Assembly: GCF_000314995.1 (NCBI RefSeq) | Contig: NZ_BAEO01000013.1 | Span: forward strand, 1-64,000 | DNA from: Paraglaciecola arctica BSs20135 | Lineage (GTDB): Bacteria > Pseudomonadota > Gammaproteobacteria > Enterobacterales > Alteromonadaceae | Reading direction: 5' to 3' | DNA: 64,000 bases | Shown: piece by piece, positions 28,937 to 38,059 of the stretch | How positions within the stretch are numbered: the stretch's first letter is position 1 | Layout of the letters: every line of letters starts with the position of its first letter | The notes under the pieces: generated by a model | Seen by the model: only the letters and a program-made list of their open reading frames with translations | What the model was told of the DNA's origin: nothing | Database searches by the model: none | Translations under genes and position numbers: made by a program

Positions 28937-29701
28937 ATATCTGTTAAATTTTATTTTATTCTTAAATCCATTAAAAAGTTTCCCTACTAAGATCTCACTC
29001 CTTGTATCGCTTGCGGTAATACTCATGTTAGGCAAGGTATAAAAGTCACCTAATTCTTGATGTTCTTTGAGTACTAGAGGAACAAAACACAAGCCAAAGT
29101 CTTTGCCTAGTGTTTTACCTGTTCTTTGTTCAATGTCTGAGCCGATAAAATTTTGAATATCTGCACTAGCTGTTGGTTGGCAAATAACGATTAGATGGAA
29201 GTCTCGCTTGGATTGTAAAGTAGCAGATATTTGTTCTATGACAGAGGTCATAATAGTTGCGTCAGCTGTCGTTTTTTGAATACTACTGTTGCCTATGCAG
29301 ATCATAGTTAAATCAGTACTTAATATAGCGTGGTGTAAATCACATGATGCAACTAAATTGTTTAGTCTACGCACTTGTTTTACAAGCGCTTTTAGCTTTA
29401 AGTCAACTGAGGAGACACGTCCTTGGTTTAATGCATTGACCTTACGTTGATCGTGATCAACTGCCACCACTTTGTGACCCAAGGCGGCTAATCCTATTCC
29501 CGACGCCACGCCTGTTGTACCTAGTCCTATCATACTGATTTTTAAACTATAGCGGCTAATGGGTAAACGCTGACTTTTGTTTTGATCGTATCCAACCGCT
29601 ATTATTTTATTCAAACCGTAGAGGTTGGTTTCGGTCGCTTGGTTATGCTCTAGTCTTTGGGATTGGTTATCTGTTGAATAGGTAGAAGTTTGCTCAAACA
29701 T
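28925..29701 (-). CDS. Shortened UDP-glucose/GDP-mannose dehydrogenase-like protein
   Basis: Residues about 52-240 resemble the N-terminal NAD-binding domain of nucleotide-sugar 6-dehydrogenases: a Rossmann motif GLGTTG (60-65; usually GLGYVG), VVAVDHDQRKVNALNQG, and ICIGNSS in place of the usual CVGTP. The protein ends at 258 residues, whereas enzymes of this family have about 390-450, so the central helix with the catalytic Cys and the sugar-binding domain are missing. The first 50 residues are not conserved-looking. It is either a remnant or a binding-only derivative. The frame is intact, ending at a convergent terminator, and no polysaccharide genes are nearby. Confidence 0.65.
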   Translation of the reverse strand: MFEQTSTYSTDNQSQRLEHNQATETNLYGLNKIIAVGYDQNKSQRLPISRYSLKISMIGLGTTGVASGIGLAALGHKVVAVDHDQRKVNALNQGRVSSVDLKLKALVKQVRRLNNLVASCDLHHAILSTDLTMICIGNSSIQKTTADATIMTSVIEQISATLQSKRDFHLIVICQPTASADIQNFIGSDIEQRTGKTLGKDFGLCFVPLVLKEHQELGDFYTLPNMSITASDTRSEILVGKLFNGFKNKIKFNRYIKM

Positions 29702-30053
29702 GGAATTTACTCACTTTAGATAAAAACAACGCTAGGTATCTAGGTGCTTATTTTTATTAATTTAAGTGAGGGGTAGCAGATATTGTTCCAATATTATTAT
29801 AGCTTTATAAATCAATGTGTTATGAATTTTATAAGTGTATTTTTTATTCTACAGAGTGAAAACTTTACTAAAGTGTTTCAAAGTTGCGACATTTTATTTT
29901 TTAGGCTAACTGTGAGTATAAAAAATTAACTAGCTATGTGTGAGTTTCTAATTCACATGGGATCTATTTGGGGTCTGGCATTGGCTGGCTTATCCATGAC
30001 TCTCTTGTAGAATTTCAGGATGAGTTTTTTATCAAAAGCAATTAGAGCCGAGT
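29702..30053. other. 352-base intergenic region, no gene seen
   Basis: This AT-rich stretch lies upstream of the dehydrogenase-like gene and downstream of the DUF2986 gene, both read on the minus strand. I see no open frame with support, no strong hairpin and no clear promoter. Confidence 0.5.
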
Positions 30054-30215
30054 TCACTCATCTACAATGACACTTGTGTCTTGTGTAAGCTCAGTGGTTA
30101 TTGTTTCTCGGTCTGCTTTACTAATGTATTTAGGCTTATTATTGGAGGACAATTTAGCATTGGCCTTTTTGGCTCGTGCTTTTAAAATTTGATTACCTTT
30201 TTTACGTCTGTTCAT
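30054..30215 (-). CDS. DUF2986 family small basic protein
   Basis: This 53-residue ORF encodes MNRRKKGNQILKARAKKANA at its start, followed by KLSSNNKPKYISKADRE and an acidic tail. The start with consecutive Arg/Lys, AKKANAKL and NKPKYISKADR is the DUF2986 pattern found in Vibrio, Shewanella and Alteromonas. Its function is unknown; the strongly basic N-terminal half suggests nucleic acid or ribosome contact, which is only a guess. It is divergent from the alpha/beta hydrolase gene and stands alone. Confidence 0.85.
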   Translation of the reverse strand: MNRRKKGNQILKARAKKANAKLSSNNKPKYISKADRETITTELTQDTSVIVDE

Positions 30216-30389
30216 TTGTATATTCTCAATCTATCAATACTAGTATTATAGCAGTTTCGAATTTGAAACCTAGTTGTATCATTCAAGGCTGTTGTGTATT
30301 GCTTACAGTGGCTGCAGTGTTTACTCTTATTTTATGTATCGATTTTACAATTATAGCCCTTAGCTAAATTCACTACATCAGGAAGTATT

Positions 30390-31157
30390 ATGTGTTTGTC
30401 TTACCAACAAAGTAATAAAACCCTTACCGCTAACGGCGTGGATTTTCATTATGCCCTTGATGGTGAAGTTTCTAAGCCAGTGTTGGCCTTAATAAATATG
30501 GCCAGTGTTAACTTAACCGCTTGGGAGCCCGTATTGGCGAAGTTGTTGAAGTCATATCGTATTTTACGTTTTGATATTCGAGGAACGGGGAAAAGTGCTT
30601 GGGGAACAGATGATGAATTTACTTTCTCTCAGTATGCAGATGATTTAGCAGCCATAATGGACGTTTTGAATATTCCTAAAGCGTTTGTTCTGGGTGTGGC
30701 TTATGGCGCCAGAACAGCAGCTCAGTTTGCATTACGTCATGAAAATAAGTTGACTGGTTTAGCTTTGTTTGACGTGGCGTTGACACCTCCGGTCGAACAG
30801 TCACAACAAAAAATCCTAGCAGCTAAAGCGCGAGAGTTATTAAAAGAGGCCTCAGAGCCAGAGATAGAGTTTAAGAAATCATGGCGGTTTTATGAAAACA
30901 GAGATGCGGCGCTTAAAGCACACACTGCCCATCAACATGAACCCGATACATCTAACATGATGGGGCATCTTAAAGTACCAGTATTGGTAGCTTGTGGTAG
31001 ACAGGATATGAATTTAAATGAAGCGCAACGTATTGCTAAGGTCATTCCTGGTGGAAAATTCGAACTAATGGAGATGACAGGGCATGGTTCGCCTTTTTTT
31101 CGCCCCGATCACTTTGCTAATATTGTGAATGATTTTCACGGCCAATTAATACTTTGA
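30390..31157 (+). CDS. Alpha/beta hydrolase-fold protein lacking the nucleophile serine
   Basis: The 255-residue protein has the alpha/beta hydrolase fold most similar to 3-oxoadipate enol-lactonase (PcaD)-type enzymes: an oxyanion-side segment LINMASVNLTAW, DIRGTGKS (residues 62-69), then the nucleophile elbow. The elbow reads G102-V-A104-Y-G106, so the expected Ser is Ala. The acid D206 (CGRQDMN) and H232 (TGHGSPFF) are in place. The codon is GCT, one base away from TCT. It may be a non-hydrolytic member or use another chemistry. Monocistronic; no catabolic partner genes adjoin it. Confidence 0.8.
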   Translation: MCLSYQQSNKTLTANGVDFHYALDGEVSKPVLALINMASVNLTAWEPVLAKLLKSYRILRFDIRGTGKSAWGTDDEFTFSQYADDLAAIMDVLNIPKAFVLGVAYGARTAAQFALRHENKLTGLALFDVALTPPVEQSQQKILAAKARELLKEASEPEIEFKKSWRFYENRDAALKAHTAHQHEPDTSNMMGHLKVPVLVACGRQDMNLNEAQRIAKVIPGGKFELMEMTGHGSPFFRPDHFANIVNDFHGQLIL

Positions 31158-31260
31158 TTTTTTTTAGGGGGGGCTCAAATGTATTGTTATAGATTTGATG
31201 AGGAAAAAATCTGAGATAACCGCTGATTAATTTCTGCCAATTTATCGTATCTTGGGGTAT

Positions 31261-32343
31261 TTAGATTGCCACTTGGTACTCAACATCTTCTGGGCCTACG
31301 ACACAATTTCGGCCTTGATCCTTGCCTCTATAAAGTGCAGCGTCAGCATCTTTGATTAGTTTTTCAACGCTATCTATTGTACTACCTTTAGCACTCACTA
31401 TACCTAAAGTTAAAGTGACCGGATTGGTGTTTTGTGGCCCATAAGGAATATTCTGAGCTAAGAGGGTTTTTCGTAAGTTTTCAGCAATTCTTCGCGCACC
31501 TTCGTTATTAGTGTCGGGTAAGATTAAAACAAACTCTTCCCCTCCAAAACGCCCGACAACATCCGTAGCCCGTTCACAACATCCGTCTATTAACTTGGCT
31601 ATATCTTTAAGGCAGTTATCTCCCGCCAGATGACCATTGGTATCATTATATAATTTAAAAAAGTCAACATCTGCCATGATAAACGATAGCCATGTATCCG
31701 AACGTCTCGCTCTCCCTACTTCTAGTAACAGCCTAGCTTCTATTGCTCGTCGGTTTAATATACCCGTTAGGAAGTCTATATTTGATTGTGTCTCTAGTTG
31801 GGCCATCAATGTGCGGGATATTGATGCAAAACTCGATATTACCCAAGTTGATATTAGGCAAAGAGAAGTCAAAACAATATAACGGCCAAATAGCATTAAA
31901 TCCGGATTTGTTTGATTTTTAGGCACATAACCGTACAGACCAAGAACAAATACGCCGGCTAGAATTAAACACACAAGTCCAAGGGATATCCATGCCGCCC
32001 GCTTATTGATAAGTATTACTGTCATAATAGGAATAATCGGGGCAAGCAACACCACAGGGGCATTAAATCCACCTGTGTAAAAGCTGGAAAAGGCCAAACC
32101 AAAGAGCGCTGACATCATTAATATCCAGGCTGCGACATCAATAGAGCCATGACGTCTAATATAGATCCAGTTGACAAGTCCTACTGTAACTACAAAAAAC
32201 GCGGGGATAGGTAGAGATTCAAACCCTAAAATCATTATTTTGATGGCCGCCAAAGTGGCGATCAAAAGGGTTGAAATAATATTTGTGGTTTGGATCAAAC
32301 CACGCCGCCCTAAGGGTATTAATGCATCTAAATCAGTTAACAC
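31261..32343 (-). CDS. Membrane diguanylate cyclase (GGDEF)
   Basis: The 360-residue protein has about six membrane helices in the first 180 residues and a C-terminal GGDEF domain (about 195-350). The active-site motif is GGEEF, and an RxxD inhibitory site (RATD) lies five residues before it, so it should make c-di-GMP from two GTP with product inhibition. The N-terminal domain resembles no sensor I can name. It stands alone, converging with the alpha/beta hydrolase gene. Confidence 0.9.
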   Translation of the reverse strand: MLTDLDALIPLGRRGLIQTTNIISTLLIATLAAIKIMILGFESLPIPAFFVVTVGLVNWIYIRRHGSIDVAAWILMMSALFGLAFSSFYTGGFNAPVVLLAPIIPIMTVILINKRAAWISLGLVCLILAGVFVLGLYGYVPKNQTNPDLMLFGRYIVLTSLCLISTWVISSFASISRTLMAQLETQSNIDFLTGILNRRAIEARLLLEVGRARRSDTWLSFIMADVDFFKLYNDTNGHLAGDNCLKDIAKLIDGCCERATDVVGRFGGEEFVLILPDTNNEGARRIAENLRKTLLAQNIPYGPQNTNPVTLTLGIVSAKGSTIDSVEKLIKDADAALYRGKDQGRNCVVGPEDVEYQVAI

Positions 32344-32584
32344 TCGTCACCATCTTTGTTCCTAAATCTTGTTAAGGTACAAAACTCAAAATAGTTTTGT
32401 CCTTCATCTATTTCTTGTACTTAAGAACCTTGTTGGTTGTAAAACAAGCTTTTTTTACACAAAAACACAACTTTCTAAACGAAACACAATCAATATTTAA
32501 AGTGTTTAAAACTATGATATTGAACCATTATTCAATAAGCAAGAATTGTTAAACAACTGATTTTGTCGATCTTTTTATGGTTGT

Positions 32585-33133
32585 TTAAGTATTAGCCAAT
32601 TTTCTAATTTGATTAGCGCAGTTGGCTAACACTATAGCGCCAGCGGTTGAAACATTTAGCGAGTTGCCCATACCAAACATAGGAATATGTATTTGTTGCT
32701 GGCTTAATTTTAATGCAGCTTCACTCACACCTTTGCGCTCATTGCCTAAAACTAATACGCAGCGCGATGGGTAAGTTACATCACTATAATCCACAGACTC
32801 ATGGCATAACTCAACACTGTAAACTGTATACCCATCATCTAATAGGGTTTGTAAAGTCGATGTGGTGCTATCACTGTATTCAACGCATACCCATTTTGCC
32901 TCGTTTCTAGAGGCTTTATTTAGCTTTTTGTCAGAAATTGTTAGCTCTCCACAGACAATGACTTTTTCGATAGCAAAAGCATCAGCTAAACGAATAAAAG
33001 CACCGATATTATGGCTGTTAGTGACATTGTCTAGTACCACTATCAAAGGCATTTTTGGCTGAGTTAAATATTCATTTCGAGCTGGTTTGTTTTTTCTAAG
33101 ATCTTGTTTGGTTAATTGTATTTTTGAATGCAA
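32585..33133 (-). CDS. SpoU/TrmH-family RNA 2'-O-methyltransferase
   Basis: The 182-residue SPOUT protein carries the three family motifs: NSHNIGAFIRLADAF (motif 1, with Asn and Arg), VLGNERKGVS (motif 2) and IPMFGMGNSLNVSTAGAIVL (motif 3, forming the AdoMet knot). It would 2'-O-methylate a ribose in tRNA or rRNA. It lacks the L30-like substrate-binding N-domain of RlmB, so the target is unclear. It lies 104 bases downstream of smrB on the same strand. Confidence 0.87.
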   Translation of the reverse strand: MHSKIQLTKQDLRKNKPARNEYLTQPKMPLIVVLDNVTNSHNIGAFIRLADAFAIEKVIVCGELTISDKKLNKASRNEAKWVCVEYSDSTTSTLQTLLDDGYTVYSVELCHESVDYSDVTYPSRCVLVLGNERKGVSEAALKLSQQQIHIPMFGMGNSLNVSTAGAIVLANCANQIRKLANT

Positions 33134-33237
33134 GATTTTTACTCTTTTTTCTCTTTATGGCTAGGTTGGCATGTTTGTGTTGTTAAATGTTCAGGTTAAA
33201 TAGTTAAGGTGACTATTGATTGCATAAAAACAGATGT

Positions 33238-33813
33238 TTAGTATTTTGCATGGTGCAACGGTAAATCAATCAAAACAAGTAAAGCAGCCTGACCACCCCA
33301 TTCTTTTGGCGCTTGGTGAAAGCCCAACACTGCGGGGTGTTGAACTAACCAATTGGGGATTGATTTTTTCAGAGCGTAGGTACCTTTGCCATGCATAATA
33401 GACACACAATAAACATGTTGTTTTTGGGCGGCATGAATTAGTGCTGCAATTTCGTGTTTGGCTTCTTCTTTCTTTACACCGTGTAAATCGAGGATGAAAT
33501 CTGGTGGGTAATCGCCACGACGAAGTCGTTTAACTTCGTGGCTATCGGTCTCTGGTTTGACATATTTGAGTGGTTGGTCAATATCAAAATGGCCTTCAAA
33601 ACCATCTGAAAACTCAAATGTTGCTGCAGCTTGTTTGATTTCTGCTAATTCTTTGTTATTTTTTGCCCTAAGTCCCGAATTCTGCTTGCTGGAAAAGCGC
33701 TGAGGCGGTATTTTGTCCTGCTTAATTGGCGCGACATCTTTGAACTCATTTTTAAATAGATCGGGTTCATCATTATCTGTTTGAGTTTTACGGTGATGTG
33801 GCGTGTTTTTCAT
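33238..33813 (-). CDS. smrB: Ribosome rescue endonuclease SmrB
   Basis: The 191-residue protein has a variable charged N-terminal half and a C-terminal Smr domain with DLHG (FILDLHGVKKEEA) and the HGKGT motif, followed by APKEWGGQAALLVLI. SmrB (YfcN) cleaves mRNA at collided ribosomes in E. coli. It is divergent from prmB, a gene arrangement conserved with aroC in gammaproteobacteria, which supports the ID. The ATG start gives the typical charged N-terminus. Confidence 0.92.
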   Translation of the reverse strand: MKNTPHHRKTQTDNDEPDLFKNEFKDVAPIKQDKIPPQRFSSKQNSGLRAKNNKELAEIKQAAATFEFSDGFEGHFDIDQPLKYVKPETDSHEVKRLRRGDYPPDFILDLHGVKKEEAKHEIAALIHAAQKQHVYCVSIMHGKGTYALKKSIPNWLVQHPAVLGFHQAPKEWGGQAALLVLIDLPLHHAKY

Positions 33814-33913
33814 TCATTACAAGTACATATTTGCTATAGAATAAGCATAACAAAATTTGCTACAAGAGCATATGTATTCAAGGTCTGCGGACCTAGATTT
33901 ATTAAGCGATAAC

Positions 33914-34867
33914 ATGACCACAGATACTTTTTCCGAAATAGACGCCGAACAGATTGCAGAAGACTTACATACCATCTTAGATATGGTGAGATGGTCAGTG
34001 AGTTGTTTTAATCAGGCTGAACTGTTCTATGGCCATGGCACCGATAACCCTTGGGATGAGGCAGTTAGTTTAGTTTTACAGCTATTGCATTTACATCAAG
34101 ACTTGACGTTACAAACGGGCGACCAATTGTTTCATAGTCGCCTTACCAAAGCTGAAAAGTTGAAGATTATCGCCATAGTTAAACGTCGAGCTGATGAACG
34201 TATTCCAGTGCCGTATTTGACTAATCAGGCATGGTTTTGTGATTTACCCTTTTTTGTGGATGAGCGTGTGCTTATTCCTCGTTCACCTATTGCAGAGTTG
34301 ATCCAAAACCATTTTGAAGAGTGGATTGGTGATAGTGAGCCTCAACATATCTTGGATTTATGCACTGGTGGTGGTTGTATTGCTATCGCTTTGGCTTATG
34401 CCTTTGAAGAGGCCCAGGTAGATGCTGTGGATATTAGCCAAGATGCCCTTGATGTAGCAGAACTCAATATTACTGAACATGAATTGAATCATAGAGTTTA
34501 TCCCATCAAGTCTGATTTGATGGAGGCCTTGCAAGGCCAGCAGTATGATTTGATTGTGAGCAATCCACCCTACGTGGATGCTGAAGATATGGATGACTTG
34601 CCTGAGGAGTTTCATCACGAGCCAGAGTTGGCTTTGGCTGCAGGCGCAGACGGTCTGGATTTAGTTGATGATATTTTACGTCAGGCTCCGATTCATTTGA
34701 CGGAAAATGGTTGGCTGTTTGTTGAAGTAGGAAATAGCGAAGTACATATGTTTAGCCGTTATCCAGAATTACCCATTCAATGGGTAGAATTCGAAAATGG
34801 TGGTCATGGTGTGTTTGCTATAAGCAAGAACGATTTAGTTGAGTACTGGCGCTCGGTTGACCATTAA
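33914..34867 (+). CDS. prmB: 50S ribosomal protein L3 glutamine methyltransferase
   Basis: PrmB methylates Gln150 of ribosomal protein L3 using AdoMet. The catalytic NPPY motif (SNPPYVDAEDM), AdoMet loop DLCTGGGCIAIA and the PrmB-specific YGHGTDNPWDEA are present. The frame opens earlier with a TTG at 33857, but the ATG at 33914 gives MTTDTFSEIDAEQIAEDLHT, aligning with the known N-terminus (317 residues; E. coli 310). It lies 49 bases before aroC in the conserved prmB-aroC order. Confidence 0.93.
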   Translation: MTTDTFSEIDAEQIAEDLHTILDMVRWSVSCFNQAELFYGHGTDNPWDEAVSLVLQLLHLHQDLTLQTGDQLFHSRLTKAEKLKIIAIVKRRADERIPVPYLTNQAWFCDLPFFVDERVLIPRSPIAELIQNHFEEWIGDSEPQHILDLCTGGGCIAIALAYAFEEAQVDAVDISQDALDVAELNITEHELNHRVYPIKSDLMEALQGQQYDLIVSNPPYVDAEDMDDLPEEFHHEPELALAAGADGLDLVDDILRQAPIHLTENGWLFVEVGNSEVHMFSRYPELPIQWVEFENGGHGVFAISKNDLVEYWRSVDH

Positions 34868-34916
34868 ACTAAACACATCTAAATGATAAGTATCAATACA
34901 ACAGGATTTTAAAATT

Positions 34917-36023
34917 ATGGCAGGTAACACCTTCGGTAAATTATTCACCGTCACCACTTTTGGCGAAAGTCATGGCATTGCTATTGGTGGTATTATTGAT
35001 GGTTGTCCTCCTGGTTTAGAGTTGTGTGAAGCTGATTTACAAGGTGATCTAGACAGGCGCAAGCCTGGCACGTCCCGTTACACCACCGCTAGGCGTGAAG
35101 AAGATGAAGTGAAAATTTTGTCTGGTGTGTTTGAAGGCAAAACCACAGGTACCAGCATTGGTCTGTTGATTAACAATACCGATCAGCGTAGTAACGATTA
35201 TTCAAAAATTAAAGACACCTTTAGACCCGGTCATGCTGATTACACCTATCAACAAAAATACGGACTACGTGATTATCGTGGTGGCGGTCGTTCTTCGGCT
35301 CGCGAAACCGCTATACGTGTGGCTGCTGGTGGTGTGGCTAAAAAGTACCTGAAACAACAACATGGTATTGAAATTCATGGTTATTTATCGCAGTTAGGGC
35401 CGATCAAAGTTGAAACAGTTGATCATAGTGTCACTAACACTAATGCGTTTTTCTGCCCAGATGCAAGCAAGATAGACGCTTTAGATGCCTATATGCGTGA
35501 TCTTAAAAAACAAGGTGATTCCATTGGTGCAAAAGTATCAGTGGTCGCAACTAATATGCCTGTTGGTTTGGGCGAACCAATTTTTGATCGATTAGATGCG
35601 GACCTAGCTCATGCCATGATGGGGATTAACGCTGTTAAGGGGGTAGAAGTGGGTGATGGTTTTGCTACAGTTGAACAAAAAGGTAGCGAACACCGCGACG
35701 CATTAACCCCTGAAGGATTTGCCTCAAACCGTTCTGGTGGGGTTTTGGGAGGGATCTCAACAGGTCAGGATTTAGTGGTGCATATGGCACTTAAACCCAC
35801 TTCAAGTATTAGTGTTCCTGGTGAAACCATTGACATACATGGAAAATCGGCTGAAGTGATCACCAAGGGTAGGCATGATCCTTGTGTGGGTATCAGGGCT
35901 GTGCCTATTGCTGAAGCTATGATGGCTTTGGTAGTGATGGATCACTTACTTAGAGATCGCGCCCAAAATGCTGATGTGCATTGTACAACACCCGTTATTC
36001 CTGCCCAAGCCGGGCCTCGCTAG
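34917..36023 (+). CDS. aroC: Chorismate synthase
   Basis: AroC converts EPSP to chorismate with reduced FMN, the last step of the shikimate pathway. The 368 residues match the family (about 350-365) with a slightly longer C-terminus. Signatures [34 protein letters not shown] and the C-terminal [19 protein letters not shown] are all clear. The ATG gives the family start [13 protein letters not shown] hairpin without T-tract (36034-36052) separates it from the MFS gene. Confidence 0.97.
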   Translation: MAGNTFGKLFTVTTFGESHGIAIGGIIDGCPPGLELCEADLQGDLDRRKPGTSRYTTARREEDEVKILSGVFEGKTTGTSIGLLINNTDQRSNDYSKIKDTFRPGHADYTYQQKYGLRDYRGGGRSSARETAIRVAAGGVAKKYLKQQHGIEIHGYLSQLGPIKVETVDHSVTNTNAFFCPDASKIDALDAYMRDLKKQGDSIGAKVSVVATNMPVGLGEPIFDRLDADLAHAMMGINAVKGVEVGDGFATVEQKGSEHRDALTPEGFASNRSGGVLGGISTGQDLVVHMALKPTSSISVPGETIDIHGKSAEVITKGRHDPCVGIRAVPIAEAMMALVVMDHLLRDRAQNADVHCTTPVIPAQAGPR

Positions 36024-36033
36024 CAGCGTTTCG

Positions 36034-36052
36034 ACAGGCCTAACTGGCCTGT
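36034..36052 (+). other. Intercistronic hairpin after aroC
   Basis: ACAGGCC (36034-36040) pairs with GGCCTGT (36046-36052) around TAACT. Only scattered T residues follow, so it is a weak terminator at most. Confidence 0.45.
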
Positions 36053-36081
36053 TCTACTGTTACTCCATTTAAGTATTACCA

Positions 36082-37245
36082 TTGCCAAAATCCGCATTTT
36101 CAAATTCGAATCTAATTTTACTCGCGATAACTTATCTGTTTTATTACGGACAGTTTGGTGTGCTGATGCCATATCTAGGGGTTTTTTTAGATGGCAGAGG
36201 CTTTTCATCCAGTGAAATAGGTGAACTTTTTGCATTGATCACCGTTGCTCGTATTGCTGGGCCAAATTTATGGGCGGTGCTTGCTGACAAAACGGGTAGG
36301 GCGCTCAAGGTATTACAATTAGGTGCATTGTTGACCTTTGCTACTTTTTGTTTGGTATTTTTTGTTGAGGGCTTTTGGGCGCTGACTCTTAGCCTTGCCC
36401 TAATGATGATGTTTTGGACCGCTATTTTGCCGCAAATTGAGGGATTAACCTTAAATTGTGTATTGGGTCATACGAGCCGATATGGCCGAATAAGGTTGTG
36501 GGGCAGCATTGGATATATTTTACTGACTATCTTTACCGGTAAAATGATCGATATGTTTTCTAGCGAAGCGCCCATTTACGTCGGGGCGATAGTGTTGTTT
36601 AGCCTGTTTGCCATAACCTTATTACTCAAAGAACCGCCTCGAGAAAAAAATACCGACCATCAACACTTGTCTATTTGGCATAAAATTAATACTCCTGTGT
36701 TTTATGCTTTTTTAATGTCTGTTGCCTTGCTGCAACTTAGCTTTGGTGCCTATTATGGATTTTTTGCTTTATACGTTCTTGATTTGGGCTATAGCGGCCA
36801 AGCAACCGGATGGCTTATTGCATTAGGGGTATTGGCAGAAGTCATTATTTTTTTGCAAGCAGGTAAATTGATTACACTGTTTGGTGTAAAGTGGATTTTG
36901 GTGATCAGTATTTTACTCACTGCGCTACGTTGGTATTTGTTGGCTGTGGCCGCAAACAGTCCTGCACTATTAGTGCTCAGTCAAATGTTACATGCATTTA
37001 GTTTCGGAATGACACACGCCGCGTCTATGCATTTTATTCATCACTATTTTGGCAAAAAGTTTCAAAGTCAGGGGCAGGCCATTTATATCAGTGTTGGCTT
37101 TGGGGTAGGTGGTGCGTTAGGTGGTTATGGAGCCGGTTATTTTTGGCAACAAGGTCAAGGTGCTGAATTAACTTTTACCTTAGCTGCTGTGGCTGCAGTT
37201 TTATCTGCTTTGAGTCTATTATTCGTGTCGTCAAAGCGAATGTAA
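36082..37245 (+). CDS. MFS transporter, 3-phenylpropionate permease (HcaT)-like
   Basis: The 387-residue protein has twelve predicted membrane helices and fits the PPP (HcaT-like) branch of the major facilitator superfamily, with the N-terminal YYGQFGVLMPYLGVFL, RGFSSSEIG and RYGRIRLWGSIGY segments typical of that branch. The substrate is unknown; no aromatic catabolism genes are adjacent. The start is TTG with no good ribosome site, but no Met occurs before the first membrane helix ends, so I keep it. It follows aroC by 58 bases. Confidence 0.85.
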   Translation: MPKSAFSNSNLILLAITYLFYYGQFGVLMPYLGVFLDGRGFSSSEIGELFALITVARIAGPNLWAVLADKTGRALKVLQLGALLTFATFCLVFFVEGFWALTLSLALMMMFWTAILPQIEGLTLNCVLGHTSRYGRIRLWGSIGYILLTIFTGKMIDMFSSEAPIYVGAIVLFSLFAITLLLKEPPREKNTDHQHLSIWHKINTPVFYAFLMSVALLQLSFGAYYGFFALYVLDLGYSGQATGWLIALGVLAEVIIFLQAGKLITLFGVKWILVISILLTALRWYLLAVAANSPALLVLSQMLHAFSFGMTHAASMHFIHHYFGKKFQSQGQAIYISVGFGVGGALGGYGAGYFWQQGQGAELTFTLAAVAAVLSALSLLFVSSKRM

Positions 37246-37632
37246 ATATTAGAAGTTTGCAACCATCTTATTGAATTATATGATTAAATATTCATCAGTT
37301 GCGGTTCGAAATAATTCAGAAAGTTGCTTGATAAATAGACAGTTGTTTCAATTTGATTTTCTTGTTTGAGATTACATAGGTATAACAAAATTGTGACTAA
37401 CTCGTTGAAACAAAAAGCCTTGTTCGACCAGTTTTATTAATAATAGTTGTTGACCTGTGGAGTCTTAGAGATATACTAAACAAGCTTGAAAGTAAGTTTG
37501 ATATTTATGTACATTGTTTCGACGTTCCATTGTAGTACCCGGTCTCGTAGCTCATAAGTAATTGCAACACACTTCAGCACAACTTACGTCTCCTCGGAGA
37601 CACAATTACTCTTGAAAAATATAGGAAAGACT
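37246..37632 (+). promoter_or_regulatory. csp promoter and long 5' leader
   Basis: This 387-base gap carries TTGACC (37450-37455), a 16-base spacer and TATACT (37472-37477), a strong sigma-70 promoter. Transcription starting near 37484 would give a leader of about 150 bases before the cold-shock ATG, as is usual for cspA-type genes whose leaders act as RNA thermoswitches. A hairpin GTCTCC/GGAGAC lies at 37588-37601, about 30 bases before the start codon. Confidence 0.7.
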
Positions 37633-37839
37633 ATGTCTGCAACTACTGGTACAGTAAAATGGTTTAACGAATCAAAAGGTTTCGGTTTCATTCAACAAGA
37701 AAACGGCCCTGATGTTTTTGCTCACTTCCGTGCTATCACAGGTACTGGCTTTAAAACTTTGGCCGAAGGTCAAAAAGTTGAGTTCACTGTAACTCAAGGC
37801 CAAAAAGGTCCTCAAGCTGAGAACATCGTAGTACTTTAA
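37633..37839 (+). CDS. Cold-shock domain protein (CspA family)
   Basis: The 68-residue single-domain OB-fold protein binds single-stranded RNA and DNA and acts as an RNA chaperone. RNP1 (KGFGFIQ, residues 15-21) and RNP2 (VFAHF) are visible; RNP2 has Ala where CspA usually has Val. I chose the ATG at 37633 ([16 protein letters not shown]), with AGGAAAG upstream, rather than an in-frame TTG 21 bases earlier. The long leader suggests post-transcriptional temperature control. A terminator follows directly. Confidence 0.95.
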   Translation: MSATTGTVKWFNESKGFGFIQQENGPDVFAHFRAITGTGFKTLAEGQKVEFTVTQGQKGPQAENIVVL

Positions 37840-37866
37840 TTATCAAATAATTAAAATTCTATAAGA

Positions 37867-37895
37867 AAAAGCAAACCTTAGGGTTTGCTTTTTTT
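37867..37895 (+). terminator. Rho-independent terminator after csp
   Basis: AAAAGCAAACC (37867-37877) pairs with GGTTTGCTTTT (37882-37892) around TTAG, and the T-run extends to 37895. Confidence 0.9.
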
Positions 37896-37925
37896 ATGCC
37901 TGGAGAAAAGCCGCTTTGAGCATAA

Positions 37926-38034
37926 AAAAGAATTTTAACCACAGAGGAAAAGGAGAGCACAGAGGAAATACATAATAATATGCTTTTCTTTTACTCTGTG
38001 GAGCGAAGCGCTCTGTGCCCTCTGTGGTTAAATT
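37926..38034. repeat. CACAGAGG-type palindromic intergenic repeat
   Basis: The ends form an inverted repeat (37931-37947 and 38019-38034, AATTTTAACCACAGAGG and its near-complement), with further CACAGAG/CTCTGTG copies inside at about 37958 and 38011. Bases 37926-37947 recur as an exact 22-base reverse complement at 63849-63870, so this is a true dispersed repeat within the window. It lies between csp and ansA. Confidence 0.75.
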
Positions 38035-38059
38035 TTTTAATCTTTTGTTATTGCTTTAA

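Noticed and set aside
37926-38034. CRISPR-like array reading of the CACAGAGG units
   Set aside because: The units are unequally spaced and inverted, there are no regular spacers and no cas genes.
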